Positions 1 to 5,870 of a stretch of 8,702 nt of DNA are shown here, in pieces. Within the stretch, counting starts at the first letter, position 1. Each line of letters starts with the position of its first letter. The stretch is from an uncultured Acetatifactor sp. (GTDB lineage Bacteria > Bacillota > Clostridia > Lachnospirales > Lachnospiraceae). The DNA lies in NCBI GenBank assembly GCA_934394515.1, contig CAKRRU010000106.1, positions 1-8,702 on the forward strand, given 5' to 3'. The notes under the pieces were generated by a model, which had not been told where the DNA came from, ran no database searches, and saw only the letters and a list, made by a program, of their open reading frames with translations. The position numbers and the translations under genes are program-made.

Positions 1-4
1 TAAA

Positions 5-23
5 TGGCAAGTTAGTTAACTAA
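5..23 (+). repeat. Left terminal inverted repeat of the 1-482 element
   Basis: TGGCAAGTTAGTTAACTAA is the exact reverse complement of positions 460-478. With one mismatch (A4 against G479) the match continues to the window edge (TAA 1-3 against TTA 480-482). It contains the self-palindrome GTTAGTTAACTAAC at 11-24, so each end could bind a dimeric protein or form a small cruciform on its own. Confidence 0.9.
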
Positions 24-29
24 CCGGAC

Positions 30-274
30 GAACTCCCGGGACGAACAGAAGGGCTCTCTTTCAGTTGTAAGGTCTACGAGTGTGAATTTTCTAAGAAAAG
101 TGATTTAGCGGTTCTAAACCGGACGGGGCCGCCTACACGCGCCGTCCATGGCGCGAATCGGCTGACGCGGACATCGTGTCCGCTTTCCCCCTGTCTTTCA
201 ACACTTTTCAAGAAAATATCAACACTCTCCGACAAACAACTGAAAGAGAGCCCTTCTGTCCGTCCCGGGAGTTC
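30..274. repeat. Arm I: 39-bp stem with branched head
   Basis: Positions 30-68 pair with 236-274 in 38 of 39 places; the exception is A44/C260. Inside the stem follow three short helices separated by internal loops: GAGTGT 78-83 with ACACTC 222-227, ATTTTCT 86-92 with AGAAAAT 211-217, and GAAAAGTG 95-102 with CACTTTTC 202-209. The head holds hairpins CGGTT/AACCG (109-113, 117-121), CGCGCC/GGCGCG (138-143, 150-155) and GCGGACA/TGTCCGC (167-173, 177-183). The loop bases GTCC 144-147 can also pair with GGAC 121-124, which allows a pseudoknot or an alternative GGACGG/CCGTCC hairpin (121-126 with 142-147). Confidence 0.85.
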
Positions 275-301
275 TGTTTTTCTAAAGCTTGCCAAAGACC
301 A

Positions 302-442
302 GTAGACGCGGCTGTATATAAGAATAAGCTGACCGTAAAAAGACGTCGGTACTTAGCGAGGGTACTTTCCTCGCTTACGTACCGCTACGTCTTTTTCCGA
401 GCGAAAGCGATGTCAGCGTTTCTTATATACTGCCACGTCTAC
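302..442. repeat. Arm II: stepped hairpin with a GAAA-capped side hairpin
   Basis: The stem is built from successive helices: GTAGACG 302-308 with CGTCTAC 436-442, GGC 310-312 with GCC 432-434, GTATATAAGAA 314-324 with 420-430, and GCTGAC 328-333 with GTCAGC 412-417. It then splits. One branch continues as AAAAAGACGT 337-346 with 387-396, GGTAC 348-352 with GTACC 379-383, and GCGAGG 356-361 with CCTCGC 369-374 around a 7-base loop. The other is a small hairpin at 399-410, read on the plus strand as GA, GC, a GAAA loop, GC, GA. This is a C-G-closed GNRA loop above a possible tandem G-A pair. Confidence 0.85.
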
Positions 443-459
443 GGCGACTTGAGAACGGC

Positions 460-478
460 TTAGTTAACTAACTTGCCA
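460..478 (-). repeat. Right terminal inverted repeat of the 1-482 element
   Basis: TTAGTTAACTAACTTGCCA is the perfect inverse of positions 5-23 and includes the 12-bp palindrome TTAGTTAACTAA at 460-471. It ends 13 bases before the isomerase stop codon begins (492-494 on the minus strand). Confidence 0.9.
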
Positions 479-491
479 GTTAATCACGTTC

Positions 492-1976
492 TTATGCAAA
501 CGGATTCTCAGTAGGATACAGCATTCCCTTCGGCTGGTTGAAGTTCAGATCCTCTACGGGTACACCGATATACTTGAATACTTCATACAGTGCCTTGCCG
601 AAGTGTCCGAATGCTACAGCGCCGTGATGAGGGAAGTTCTTCTCGATCAGTACGTGACGATAGAAACGTCCCATCTCGGGGATTGCGAAAATACCGATAC
701 CACCGAAGGATCTGGTAGCTACGGGAAGTACTTCACCCTGTGCGATGTAAGCACGCAGCTTATTGTCTGCGGTAGACTGCAGACGGTAGAAGGTGATATC
801 TCCGGGAACGATATCTCCCTCCAGAGTACCCTGGGTAACCTCTTCGGGAAGGGTTCTTGCCATGATCATCTGGTACTTCATGTTGCAGGCAGTCAGCTTC
901 TTGGAGTTGGTATTGCCGCAGTGGAATCCCATGAAGGTATCGTTATGTGTATAGTTGAACTTGCCCTTGATGGACTCTTCATACATATCATCGGGAACCG
1001 TATTGTTGATATCCAGCAGAGTAACGGTATCTGCGCTGACACAGGTTCCGATGAACTCGCTTAAGCATCCGTAGATATCTACTTCGCAGGATACAGGGAT
1101 ACCCATACCGGTCAGACGGCTGTTCACATAGCAGGGAACAAAGCCAAACTGGGTCTGGAATGCAGGCCAGCATTTTCCGGCGATAGCCACATACTTACGA
1201 TATCCTCTGTGTGCCTCGATCCAGTCAAGCAGGGTCAGCTCATACTGAGCCAGCTTCGGCAGTACTTCCGGTTTCTTGTTGCCGGCACCCAGCTCTGCTT
1301 CCATCTCTTTTACTTTCGCAGGGATTCTCTCATCTCCTTCATGCTTTTTGAAGGCTTCAAACAGATCCAGTTCGGAGTTCTCTTCGATCTCTACACCCAG
1401 GTTGTACAGCTGCTTGATCGGTGCATTACATGCCAGGAAATTCAAAGGTCTGGGACCAAAGGAGATGATCTTCAGATCGCTCAGTCCTACGATGGCTCTT
1501 GCAATAGGAATAAACTCATGCAGCATATCTGCACACTCTGCAGCGGTTCCTACCGGATTCTCGGGAATATAAGCTTTTACATTACGAAGCTTTAAGTTGT
1601 AGCTTGCATTCAGCATACCACAGTAAGCATCACCTCTGCCGCCTACCAGATCATTCTGGGTCTCTTCTGCTGCCGCGATGAACATTGCGGGACCGTCAAA
1701 ATGCTTTGCCAGTAAGGTCTCTGAGATCTCGGGGCCGAAGTTGCCCAGATATACGCAAAGCGCATTACATCCGGCCTTCTTGATATCTTCCAGCGCCTGT
1801 ACCATATGGATCTCGCTCTCTACGATACATACCGGGCACTCATATACACTGTCGGTACCGTATTTTTCGGTATAAGCCTTCATCAGTGCTTTTCTGCGGT
1901 TTACGGAAAGACTCTCGGGGAAACAGTCACGGCTTACTGCCACAACGCCAATTTTTACTTCGGGTAAATTACTCAT
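492..1976 (-). CDS. FucI/AraA-fold sugar isomerase, probable non-orthologous D-xylose isomerase (XylA-II type)
   Basis: This 494-residue protein belongs to the L-fucose/L-arabinose isomerase fold, metal-dependent cytoplasmic enzymes that interconvert aldoses and ketoses. Candidate metal ligands are E298 (in CEVD) and D322 (in LLDINN), plus a histidine of the C-terminal FPHHG (H450/H451). The 24-residue E-D spacing equals the E337-D361 spacing of E. coli FucI as I remember it. The N-terminal half (about 1-170) resembles the FucI substrate domain, with a YLGNFGPE segment near 76-83. It is the last gene of the operon, 154 bases after the DUF4867 gene, with its own strong ribosome site. The order xylulokinase, small protein, FucI-like isomerase matches my memory of C. 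acetobutylicum CAC2612-2611-2610, where the isomerase acts on D-xylose. That makes D-xylose to D-xylulose the best guess. L-arabinose, D-arabinose or L-fucose remain possible from fold alone. Family call sure, substrate inferred. Confidence 0.85.
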   Translation of the reverse strand: MSNLPEVKIGVVAVSRDCFPESLSVNRRKALMKAYTEKYGTDSVYECPVCIVESEIHMVQALEDIKKAGCNALCVYLGNFGPEISETLLAKHFDGPAMFIAAAEETQNDLVGGRGDAYCGMLNASYNLKLRNVKAYIPENPVGTAAECADMLHEFIPIARAIVGLSDLKIISFGPRPLNFLACNAPIKQLYNLGVEIEENSELDLFEAFKKHEGDERIPAKVKEMEAELGAGNKKPEVLPKLAQYELTLLDWIEAHRGYRKYVAIAGKCWPAFQTQFGFVPCYVNSRLTGMGIPVSCEVDIYGCLSEFIGTCVSADTVTLLDINNTVPDDMYEESIKGKFNYTHNDTFMGFHCGNTNSKKLTACNMKYQMIMARTLPEEVTQGTLEGDIVPGDITFYRLQSTADNKLRAYIAQGEVLPVATRSFGGIGIFAIPEMGRFYRHVLIEKNFPHHGAVAFGHFGKALYEVFKYIGVPVEDLNFNQPKGMLYPTENPFA

Positions 1977-1984
1977 TTTGTAAT

Positions 1985-1990
1985 CCTCCT
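1985..1990 (-). promoter_or_regulatory. Ribosome binding site of the isomerase gene
   Basis: Read on the minus strand this is a perfect AGGAGG, 8 bases before the ATG at 1976. It fixes the start and suggests high translation independent of the upstream gene. Confidence 0.85.
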
Positions 1991-2130
1991 ATTTTTGTTT
2001 TCTTTTCTCTATACCATTTATTTTACCGCAGCTTCCCATACTTTCCTGCATCGGAACTCTGCGTTCAAATCGTTATTACGTCTGCAAATTCCTCTCCTGC
2101 TTACACAAGGCGGACTGCTTTGCCATTACG

Positions 2131-2772
2131 TTATTTGCTCACATCCAGGTTTTCACCGGTCAGACCGATAAAACTTCCCTCGGGTAGACCGCCCTCTGCG
2201 TGACCGATCAGCCATTTGTTCGTAGCTGCAAGCAGTGCATCTTCGCTGGGAGCCTTGCCCTGCTCTACTTTCTGATGTGTTCCTTCCAAGGGATAATTTG
2301 TTCCCTGCGGCAGCACGATAGCTACCTGGAATCCCTGTCCGTCCACTCCGCAGGGCGCATAATGCAGTGATGTTGCAAATACTTCCACACCGGTTCCGGC
2401 AGGTACCAGAAATGCCTCCATCTTAGAAGTATCGTATGTAAAATCCTCTGCCACATCAGCTAACTGTCCCAGGATAAGAATCGCATCCGTTGCTGCCACA
2501 TTGATTTCTGAACTTCTGTGGTATTCCGCAGCATTCAGCTTAGAATTATGACCGTTGCAGTAACCGATCTGTACGGGCATCTCACCGTAAGTAATCGTCT
2601 CCAGCTCCTTTTTCACCGGCAGTGCTTCCAGCGCATTGATCCCCGGCTCATATACCACGCCGTCAGGAATCGGAGTCTTCTTCATCTCTTCCACCAGTTC
2701 CGTGAAATCCACGTTGCTGATCACTCTGCCATATTTGCGGAATGCAGGATCTTTTACAGATAAAATACGCAT
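2131..2772 (-). CDS. DUF4867 family protein, cupin-like, pentose operon
   Basis: The 213-residue product matches my recollection of the DUF4867 family, uncharacterised Firmicutes proteins of about this length. No signal peptide or membrane segment is seen, so it should be cytoplasmic. The middle looks like a single-domain cupin: EYHRSSE (83-89) offers E83, H85 and E89 in an ExHxxxE arrangement. A hydrophobic strand follows, then FLVPAGTG (121-128) with the turn typical of cupin motif 2, and then H137 in LHYAPC. This could bind a metal. Being fixed between a xylulokinase and a sugar isomerase suggests a job on the sugar itself, such as epimerisation, mutarotation or lyxose-type isomerisation, but that is inference. 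The ATG start is preceded by only a weak GAAAGG-like site 13 bases away, so translation may be modest. Stop TAA is at 2131-2133. Confidence 0.75.
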   Translation of the reverse strand: MRILSVKDPAFRKYGRVISNVDFTELVEEMKKTPIPDGVVYEPGINALEALPVKKELETITYGEMPVQIGYCNGHNSKLNAAEYHRSSEINVAATDAILILGQLADVAEDFTYDTSKMEAFLVPAGTGVEVFATSLHYAPCGVDGQGFQVAIVLPQGTNYPLEGTHQKVEQGKAPSEDALLAATNKWLIGHAEGGLPEGSFIGLTGENLDVSK

Positions 2773-2794
2773 CTTTCTCTACCAACCTTTCTCT

Positions 2795-2822
2795 ATTATA
2801 GCGCAATCCCCCAATTATGGGG
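2795..2822 (-). promoter_or_regulatory. Short hairpin and TATAAT box between xylB and the DUF4867 gene
   Basis: Positions 2809-2822 form CCCCA, ATTA loop, TGGGG. Just downstream on the minus strand is a perfect TATAAT (2795-2800), but the hexamer 17 bases upstream is ACCCCA, not a -35 box. The hairpin has no T-run on the operon strand. It may be an RNA processing or stability element that sets unequal expression of xylB and downstream genes, or a weak internal promoter. Confidence 0.3.
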
Positions 2823-2860
2823 TTCGTTTTATTATGTTGTTGTTTGATTTTTCTACGGCA

Positions 2861-4330
2861 TTATTTAATAATTTCAAACAAAGGCTTGCATGCCGGGTAG
2901 ATCTGGCGGAACTTCTGATAACGTTCTTCATACTTTGCCACCAGTTCCGGATCCGGTACTACGGTTCCTGTGACCTTGACGAACTTCTCTGCAATCTCTT
3001 CCACGCTCGCATATTCCCCACAGGCTACCGCTGCCAGCATGGCACCGCCCATAGCCGGACCTTCTTCACTCTCGATCACATCCACTTTCAGGTTCAGGAT
3101 ATTGGCGATCATCTTCTTCCACAGAGGACTCTTGGCTCCGCCACCGCAGATCTTGGTACGCTCGAGACGAATTCCCAGAGATTTTGCCACTTCCAGGGAA
3201 TCTCTCAGTGCAAACGCAACGCCCTCCAGTACTGCCTGTGTCATATCGGCACGGGTAGTATCCATGGTCATGCCGATAAAAGTACCTCTGGCATTGGGAT
3301 CATTGTGAGGAGAACGCTCTCCCATGAGATACGGCAGGAAATAAACGTGGTTCTCACCCAGCTTCTCAATCTGCGCCTGCTCCGATGCATAATCCTTCGT
3401 CCCGATGATCTCATCCATCCACCACTTATTACAGGAAGCAGCACTCAGCATACAGCCCATGAGATGATAATGTCCGTCTGCATGTGCAAAAGAATGCAGG
3501 GCATTGTGCTGATCCACGCCAAAATGATTGGAGGAAATGAAAATCGTTCCGCTGGTACCCAAAGAAATATTACACATATTGTCTCCGACGGTTCCGGTTC
3601 CCACTGCAGCTGCCGCATTATCTCCGGCTCCCGCTGCCACCACTACATTATGAGGGATTCCCAGTTCATCCGCTACTTCCGGCAATACACAGCCTACCTT
3701 TTCATAACTTTCATAGCAGGTAGCCAGCTGATCTTCCGTAACGCCGCAGATCTCACACATTTCCTTCGACCAGCAACGGTTCTTCACATCAAACAACAGC
3801 ATACCGGAAGCATCGGATACATCGGTGCAATGTACACCGGTCAGTTTATAGGCAATATAATCCTTCGGCAGCATGATTTTTTTGATTCTGGCAAAATTTT
3901 CCGGCTCGTTCTTTTTCACCCAGAGGATCTTCGGTGCCGTAAATCCGGTAAAGGAAATGTTCGCCGTATATGCAGAAAGTTTTTCCTTACCGATCACATT
4001 GTTCAGATAATCACATTCCTCGGTAGTTCTGCCGTCGTTCCAGAGAATTGCCGGGCGAATTACCTGATCCTTCTCATCCAGGATAACCAGACCATGCATC
4101 TGTCCGCCAAAACTGATGCCCGCCACCTGGCTCTTGTCCGCATCCTTTAAAAGTTCCCTGATTCCTTCCATCGTCTGTTCATACCAGTCCTCCGGCTTCT
4201 GCTCCGACCAGCCGGGATGCGGGAAGTACAGCGGATACTCCCGGGATACAATATTCCGGATATTACCCTCGCTGTCCATTAACAACAGTTTCACTGCTGA
4301 AGTACCAAGATCGATTCCTATGTATAACAT
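2861..4330 (-). CDS. xylB: Xylulokinase (FGGY-family carbohydrate kinase)
   Basis: The cytoplasmic kinase phosphorylates D-xylulose to D-xylulose 5-phosphate with ATP, feeding the pentose phosphate pathway. At 489 residues it is close to the usual xylulokinase length. The N-terminal phosphate motif is YIGIDLGTSAVK (3-14). QMHG (77-80) is the xylulose-contacting motif at the same place as in E. coli XylB. ILWNDGRT (95-102) follows. GAGDNAA places the catalytic base at D237 (E. coli D233), and ISLGTSGT plus the C-terminal GGGAKSPLW form the ATP site. I chose the ATG at 4330 over the in-frame ATG at 4345 because GGGAGGA lies 6 bases before it and overlaps the upstream ATG. It is the first operon gene, directly behind a strong promoter. 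Downstream are the DUF4867 gene (88-base gap) and the isomerase gene, which supports a xylulose rather than glycerol or gluconate substrate. Confidence 0.93.
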   Translation of the reverse strand: MLYIGIDLGTSAVKLLLMDSEGNIRNIVSREYPLYFPHPGWSEQKPEDWYEQTMEGIRELLKDADKSQVAGISFGGQMHGLVILDEKDQVIRPAILWNDGRTTEECDYLNNVIGKEKLSAYTANISFTGFTAPKILWVKKNEPENFARIKKIMLPKDYIAYKLTGVHCTDVSDASGMLLFDVKNRCWSKEMCEICGVTEDQLATCYESYEKVGCVLPEVADELGIPHNVVVAAGAGDNAAAAVGTGTVGDNMCNISLGTSGTIFISSNHFGVDQHNALHSFAHADGHYHLMGCMLSAASCNKWWMDEIIGTKDYASEQAQIEKLGENHVYFLPYLMGERSPHNDPNARGTFIGMTMDTTRADMTQAVLEGVAFALRDSLEVAKSLGIRLERTKICGGGAKSPLWKKMIANILNLKVDVIESEEGPAMGGAMLAAVACGEYASVEEIAEKFVKVTGTVVPDPELVAKYEERYQKFRQIYPACKPLFEIIK

Positions 4331-4336
4331 GAATCT

Positions 4337-4343
4337 TCCTCCC
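4337..4343 (-). promoter_or_regulatory. Ribosome binding site deciding the xylB start
   Basis: The minus strand reads GGGAGGA with 6 bases to the ATG at 4330. The alternative ATG at 4343-4345 overlaps this site and would have no ribosome site of its own in the right place. Confidence 0.85.
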
Positions 4344-4393
4344 ATTTTTAATCAGTTTTTTGCTCTTCGTAACCCATAATCATTATGTCTTTG

Positions 4394-4407
4394 CGTGCCC
4401 GTGCACG
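4394..4407. promoter_or_regulatory. Palindrome just downstream of the xylB transcription start
   Basis: CGTGC (4394-4398), a CCGT spacer and GCACG (4403-4407) form an exact inverted repeat, about 4 to 17 bases after the predicted start. This is a classic blocking position for a repressor. It could be an operator for the divergent LacI-type protein, though its sequence differs from the TGCTAAAGCA repeats. Confidence 0.4.
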
Positions 4408-4417
4408 TTATAGCTCT

Positions 4418-4446
4418 ATCATAACGAATGTGAGAAAGTTTTTCAA
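4418..4446 (-). promoter_or_regulatory. Sigma-A type promoter of the xylB operon
   Basis: On the minus strand TTGAAA (4441-4446) is followed after exactly 17 bases by TATGAT (4418-4423). Start of transcription is expected near 4411, giving a leader of about 80 bases. The intergenic region 4331-4734 thus holds this promoter, candidate operators and the regulator's leader; I see no gene in it. Confidence 0.8.
4431..4445. promoter_or_regulatory. Palindrome overlapping the xylB -35 box
   Basis: TGAGAAAGTTTTTCA is a near-perfect inverted repeat (TGAxAAA / TTTxTCA) covering the spacer and most of the -35 hexamer. It resembles a catabolite-responsive element in outline but is 15 rather than 14 bases and lacks the central CG, so a CcpA site is only a possibility. 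Confidence 0.35.
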
Positions 4447-4474
4447 GTGGAAGTTTTTATCTTTTCAGCATTTT

Positions 4475-4490
4475 TTCACTAAAAAGTGAA
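4475..4490. promoter_or_regulatory. Palindrome upstream of the xylB promoter
   Basis: TTCACT, AAAA, AGTGAA is a perfect 16-bp inverted repeat centred about 37 bases upstream of the -35 box. It is also upstream of the predicted regulator promoter, so it could serve both directions as an activator or looping site. It is not a clear terminator. Confidence 0.4.
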
Positions 4491-4511
4491 GATTTTGCTT
4501 TTCTTGTATTT

Positions 4512-4540
4512 TTGTGTCTTCCAAATGTTCATCCTATCAT
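4512..4540 (+). promoter_or_regulatory. Possible promoter of the LacI-family regulator
   Basis: TTGTGT (4512-4517), 17 bases, TATCAT (4535-4540). The -10 matches consensus in 5 of 6 places, the -35 in only 3. It would give a leader of about 190 bases containing the inverted repeat 4609-4634 and the tandem repeats 4658-4698. A second weak candidate begins with TTGACT at 4571-4576 but has no well spaced -10. Confidence 0.4.
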
Positions 4541-4608
4541 TACCGTGCTCGGACAAATCCAACGGTTTCATTGACTTCACCGTAAAATTGTGGTACTTTA
4601 ATAACAGA

Positions 4609-4634
4609 TTGCAAAGCAGGGTGCCGCTTTGTAA
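4609..4634. promoter_or_regulatory. Inverted repeat in the regulator leader
   Basis: TTGCAAAGC (4609-4617) and GCTTTGTAA (4626-4634) are inverted with one mismatch (a G-U pair in plus-strand RNA) around an 8-base spacer. It could be an operator half-site pair or a leader hairpin. Its CAAAGC half shares the AAAGC core of the downstream tandem repeats. Confidence 0.4.
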
Positions 4635-4657
4635 CCGCGTGGGTTTTGATGTTTAAT

Positions 4658-4698
4658 TGCTAAAGCAAAGGTGCTAAAGCAAAGGTGCTAAAGCACCT
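4658..4698 (+). repeat. Three 14-bp-spaced copies of a TGCTAAAGCA palindrome before the regulator
   Basis: TGCTAAAGCA occurs at 4658, 4672 and 4686, each itself an inverted repeat (TGCT, AA, AGCA). The first two are in an identical 14-base unit ending AAAGG. The last copy is embedded in a longer hairpin, AGGTGC 4683-4688, TAAA, GCACCT 4693-4698. The array lies 37 bases before the regulator ATG. Best reading is an operator cluster for autoregulation; a leader hairpin hiding ribosome-site-like AAAGGTG, or slipped-strand repeats, are alternatives. Confidence 0.7.
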
Positions 4699-4734
4699 GA
4701 AAGTTTGCAAGTTACTGAAAGGCATAGAGATTTT

Positions 4735-5754
4735 ATGGCTACAATCAAAGAAATCGCAGCACTGGCCGGCGTGTCCCGCGGCACGGTGGATCGTGTACTG
4801 AACGACCGTGGTGCCGTGAATCCGGAAACTGCTGAAAAAATCAAAAAAATTGCCAGAGATCTGGACTATAAACCGAACCGTGCCGGTCTGGTACTGGCCG
4901 CACAGAAAAAAAAGCTGAAACTTGGTGTCATTCTGTTTTCTACCGGAATCACTTTTTTCCAGGATGTCCTGTCCGGAATTGAGGAAAAAGCTTCGGAACT
5001 GGCCGGCTATAATTGTACAGTCATCACAAAACAGATTCTGTACGGCGTAGATGCTCAGCTTCGGTCTATGGACGACTTGTTGGCCGAGGAAGTAAGCGGT
5101 ATTGCCATGACGCCATATAACGACGACCGGATTCGTTCCCGCATCAATGAATTGTATGAGCAGGGTATTCCTGTCGTCACTCTGAATACTGATATTGAAA
5201 ATTCAAAACGGCTTGCCTATGTAGGCAGCAATTACACCAAAAGTGGAGCAACCGCCGCAGGGCTTCTGCAATTGATGACTTCCGGGATCGTAAATGTCGG
5301 CATCATTACCGGTTCTTCCAATATTCTCTGTCACACGGAAAGAATTGCAGGTTTTCTCAAATCCCTGGAGCCTTATTCTGACCGTATTCACATTATCGAT
5401 ACGGTCGAAGCCCATGACGATGAAGTGGAGAGCTACGAGAAGACAACCTCTCTGCTGTTAAAGCATCCGGAAATCAATGCTTTGTTTTTTACAGCAAGCG
5501 GAGCCTACGGCGGCTGCCGAAGTATCGAAGCTCTCGGAAGGAAGGGAGACATTCGCATAATTTGTTATGACCTGATTCCTACGACCAGGCAATTATTAGA
5601 GAGCGGTTCCATTGCTGCGACTATCTGCCAACAACCACGGATTCAGGGAAGTCTGCCCCTTGCTCTGCTGTTTGCCTATCTGACAACCGGAGAAAAACCG
5701 CAAAAAGAATATAACTACACAGCCGTGGATATCCGAATCAAAGAAAACATCTAA
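4735..5754 (+). CDS. LacI-family transcriptional regulator, probable pentose regulator
   Basis: The 339-residue protein has the standard LacI/GalR plan. An N-terminal helix-turn-helix (TIKEIAALAGVSRGTVDRVLN, about 3-23) and hinge helix (about 48-57) are followed by a periplasmic-binding-protein-like effector domain. The LGVILFSTGITFF stretch begins the first lobe, and CYDLIPTTRQLL lies in the late core. The recognition helix has TVDRVLN where most members have TVSRVLN, a variant seen in a LacI subgroup with sugar-binding-like domains. I chose the ATG at 4735 because the helix-turn-helix starts there as usual; GAAAGG lies 12 bases upstream. It is divergent from the xylB operon, so D-xylose, xylulose or a related sugar is the likely effector, and repression of the operon and of itself is likely. 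No terminator is obvious after its stop. Family certain, effector inferred. Confidence 0.9.
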   Translation: MATIKEIAALAGVSRGTVDRVLNDRGAVNPETAEKIKKIARDLDYKPNRAGLVLAAQKKKLKLGVILFSTGITFFQDVLSGIEEKASELAGYNCTVITKQILYGVDAQLRSMDDLLAEEVSGIAMTPYNDDRIRSRINELYEQGIPVVTLNTDIENSKRLAYVGSNYTKSGATAAGLLQLMTSGIVNVGIITGSSNILCHTERIAGFLKSLEPYSDRIHIIDTVEAHDDEVESYEKTTSLLLKHPEINALFFTASGAYGGCRSIEALGRKGDIRIICYDLIPTTRQLLESGSIAATICQQPRIQGSLPLALLFAYLTTGEKPQKEYNYTAVDIRIKENI

Positions 5755-5781
5755 AATTTTCTTAAGATTTCACCGACAGCC

Positions 5782-5810
5782 TTGTCATTTACAACATATA
5801 GTATTATAAT
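5782..5810 (+). promoter_or_regulatory. Strong sigma-A type promoter of the tocopherol-cyclase-like gene
   Basis: TTGTCA (5782-5787), 17 bases, perfect TATAAT (5805-5810). Transcription should start near 5817, giving a leader of about 54 bases. The gene is therefore expressed apart from the regulator before it. Confidence 0.85.
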
Positions 5811-5870
5811 ATACCTATTATCTACGAAATGTTGTCTTGAGGGGTACAAAAGCGGGGGAGTCTTTTATCA

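Larger units (their letters stand above)
1..482. ncRNA. Large multi-branched structured element (ornate ncRNA candidate, or MITE-like inverted-repeat element)
   Basis: This 480-base stretch has no convincing gene but is almost fully accounted for by nested inverted repeats. Perfect 19-bp ends (5-23 with 460-478) close a three-way junction. Arm I spans 30-274 and arm II spans 302-442; short linkers (24-29, 275-301, 443-459) join them, and CCG 24-26 can pair with CGG 456-458. The internal loops, a multi-branched head, a GNRA-type hairpin and a possible pseudoknot are typical of large structured RNAs. The very long near-perfect stem and the terminal inverted repeats are equally typical of a non-autonomous transposable element. 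Strand is unclear: the GAAA loop (403-406) favours plus, while the only mismatch of the longest stem (A44/C260) becomes a G-U wobble on minus. The element ends just beyond the isomerase stop codon. ROOL-like RNA is a possible class, but I recognise no diagnostic motif. The left flank lies outside the window, so full extent and target-site duplication cannot be settled. Confidence 0.55.

Noticed and set aside
74..463. Two small overlapping open frames (74-295 minus, 176-463 plus) inside the structured element.
   Set aside because: They run straight through inverted-repeat arms, have no ribosome site, and the peptides look like translated palindromes. The region is explained by base pairing.
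1..482. Group II intron, retron or integron attC site as an explanation for the element.
   Set aside because: No domain V-like hairpin or maturase, no reverse transcriptase gene nearby, and the end motif GTTAGTT does not fit the attC core GTTRRRY. The fold has two large arms rather than the attC hairpin.
2636..4150. A 504-codon open frame on the plus strand opposite xylB.
   Set aside because: It is antisense to a clearly recognised kinase, has no ribosome site, and its product is an unrecognisable His/Cys/Ile-rich sequence, typical of a shadow frame.
4431..4445. A catabolite-responsive element (CcpA site).
   Set aside because: The palindrome is one base too long and lacks the central CG, so I list it only as a generic operator candidate.
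4658..4698. CRISPR-like repeats.
   Set aside because: Units are 14 bases, directly adjacent, with no spacers.
4705..4734. Upstream TTG start adding 10 residues to the LacI-type regulator.
   Set aside because: The LacI helix-turn-helix normally begins right after the start Met, as it does from ATG 4735. The TTG has no ribosome site.
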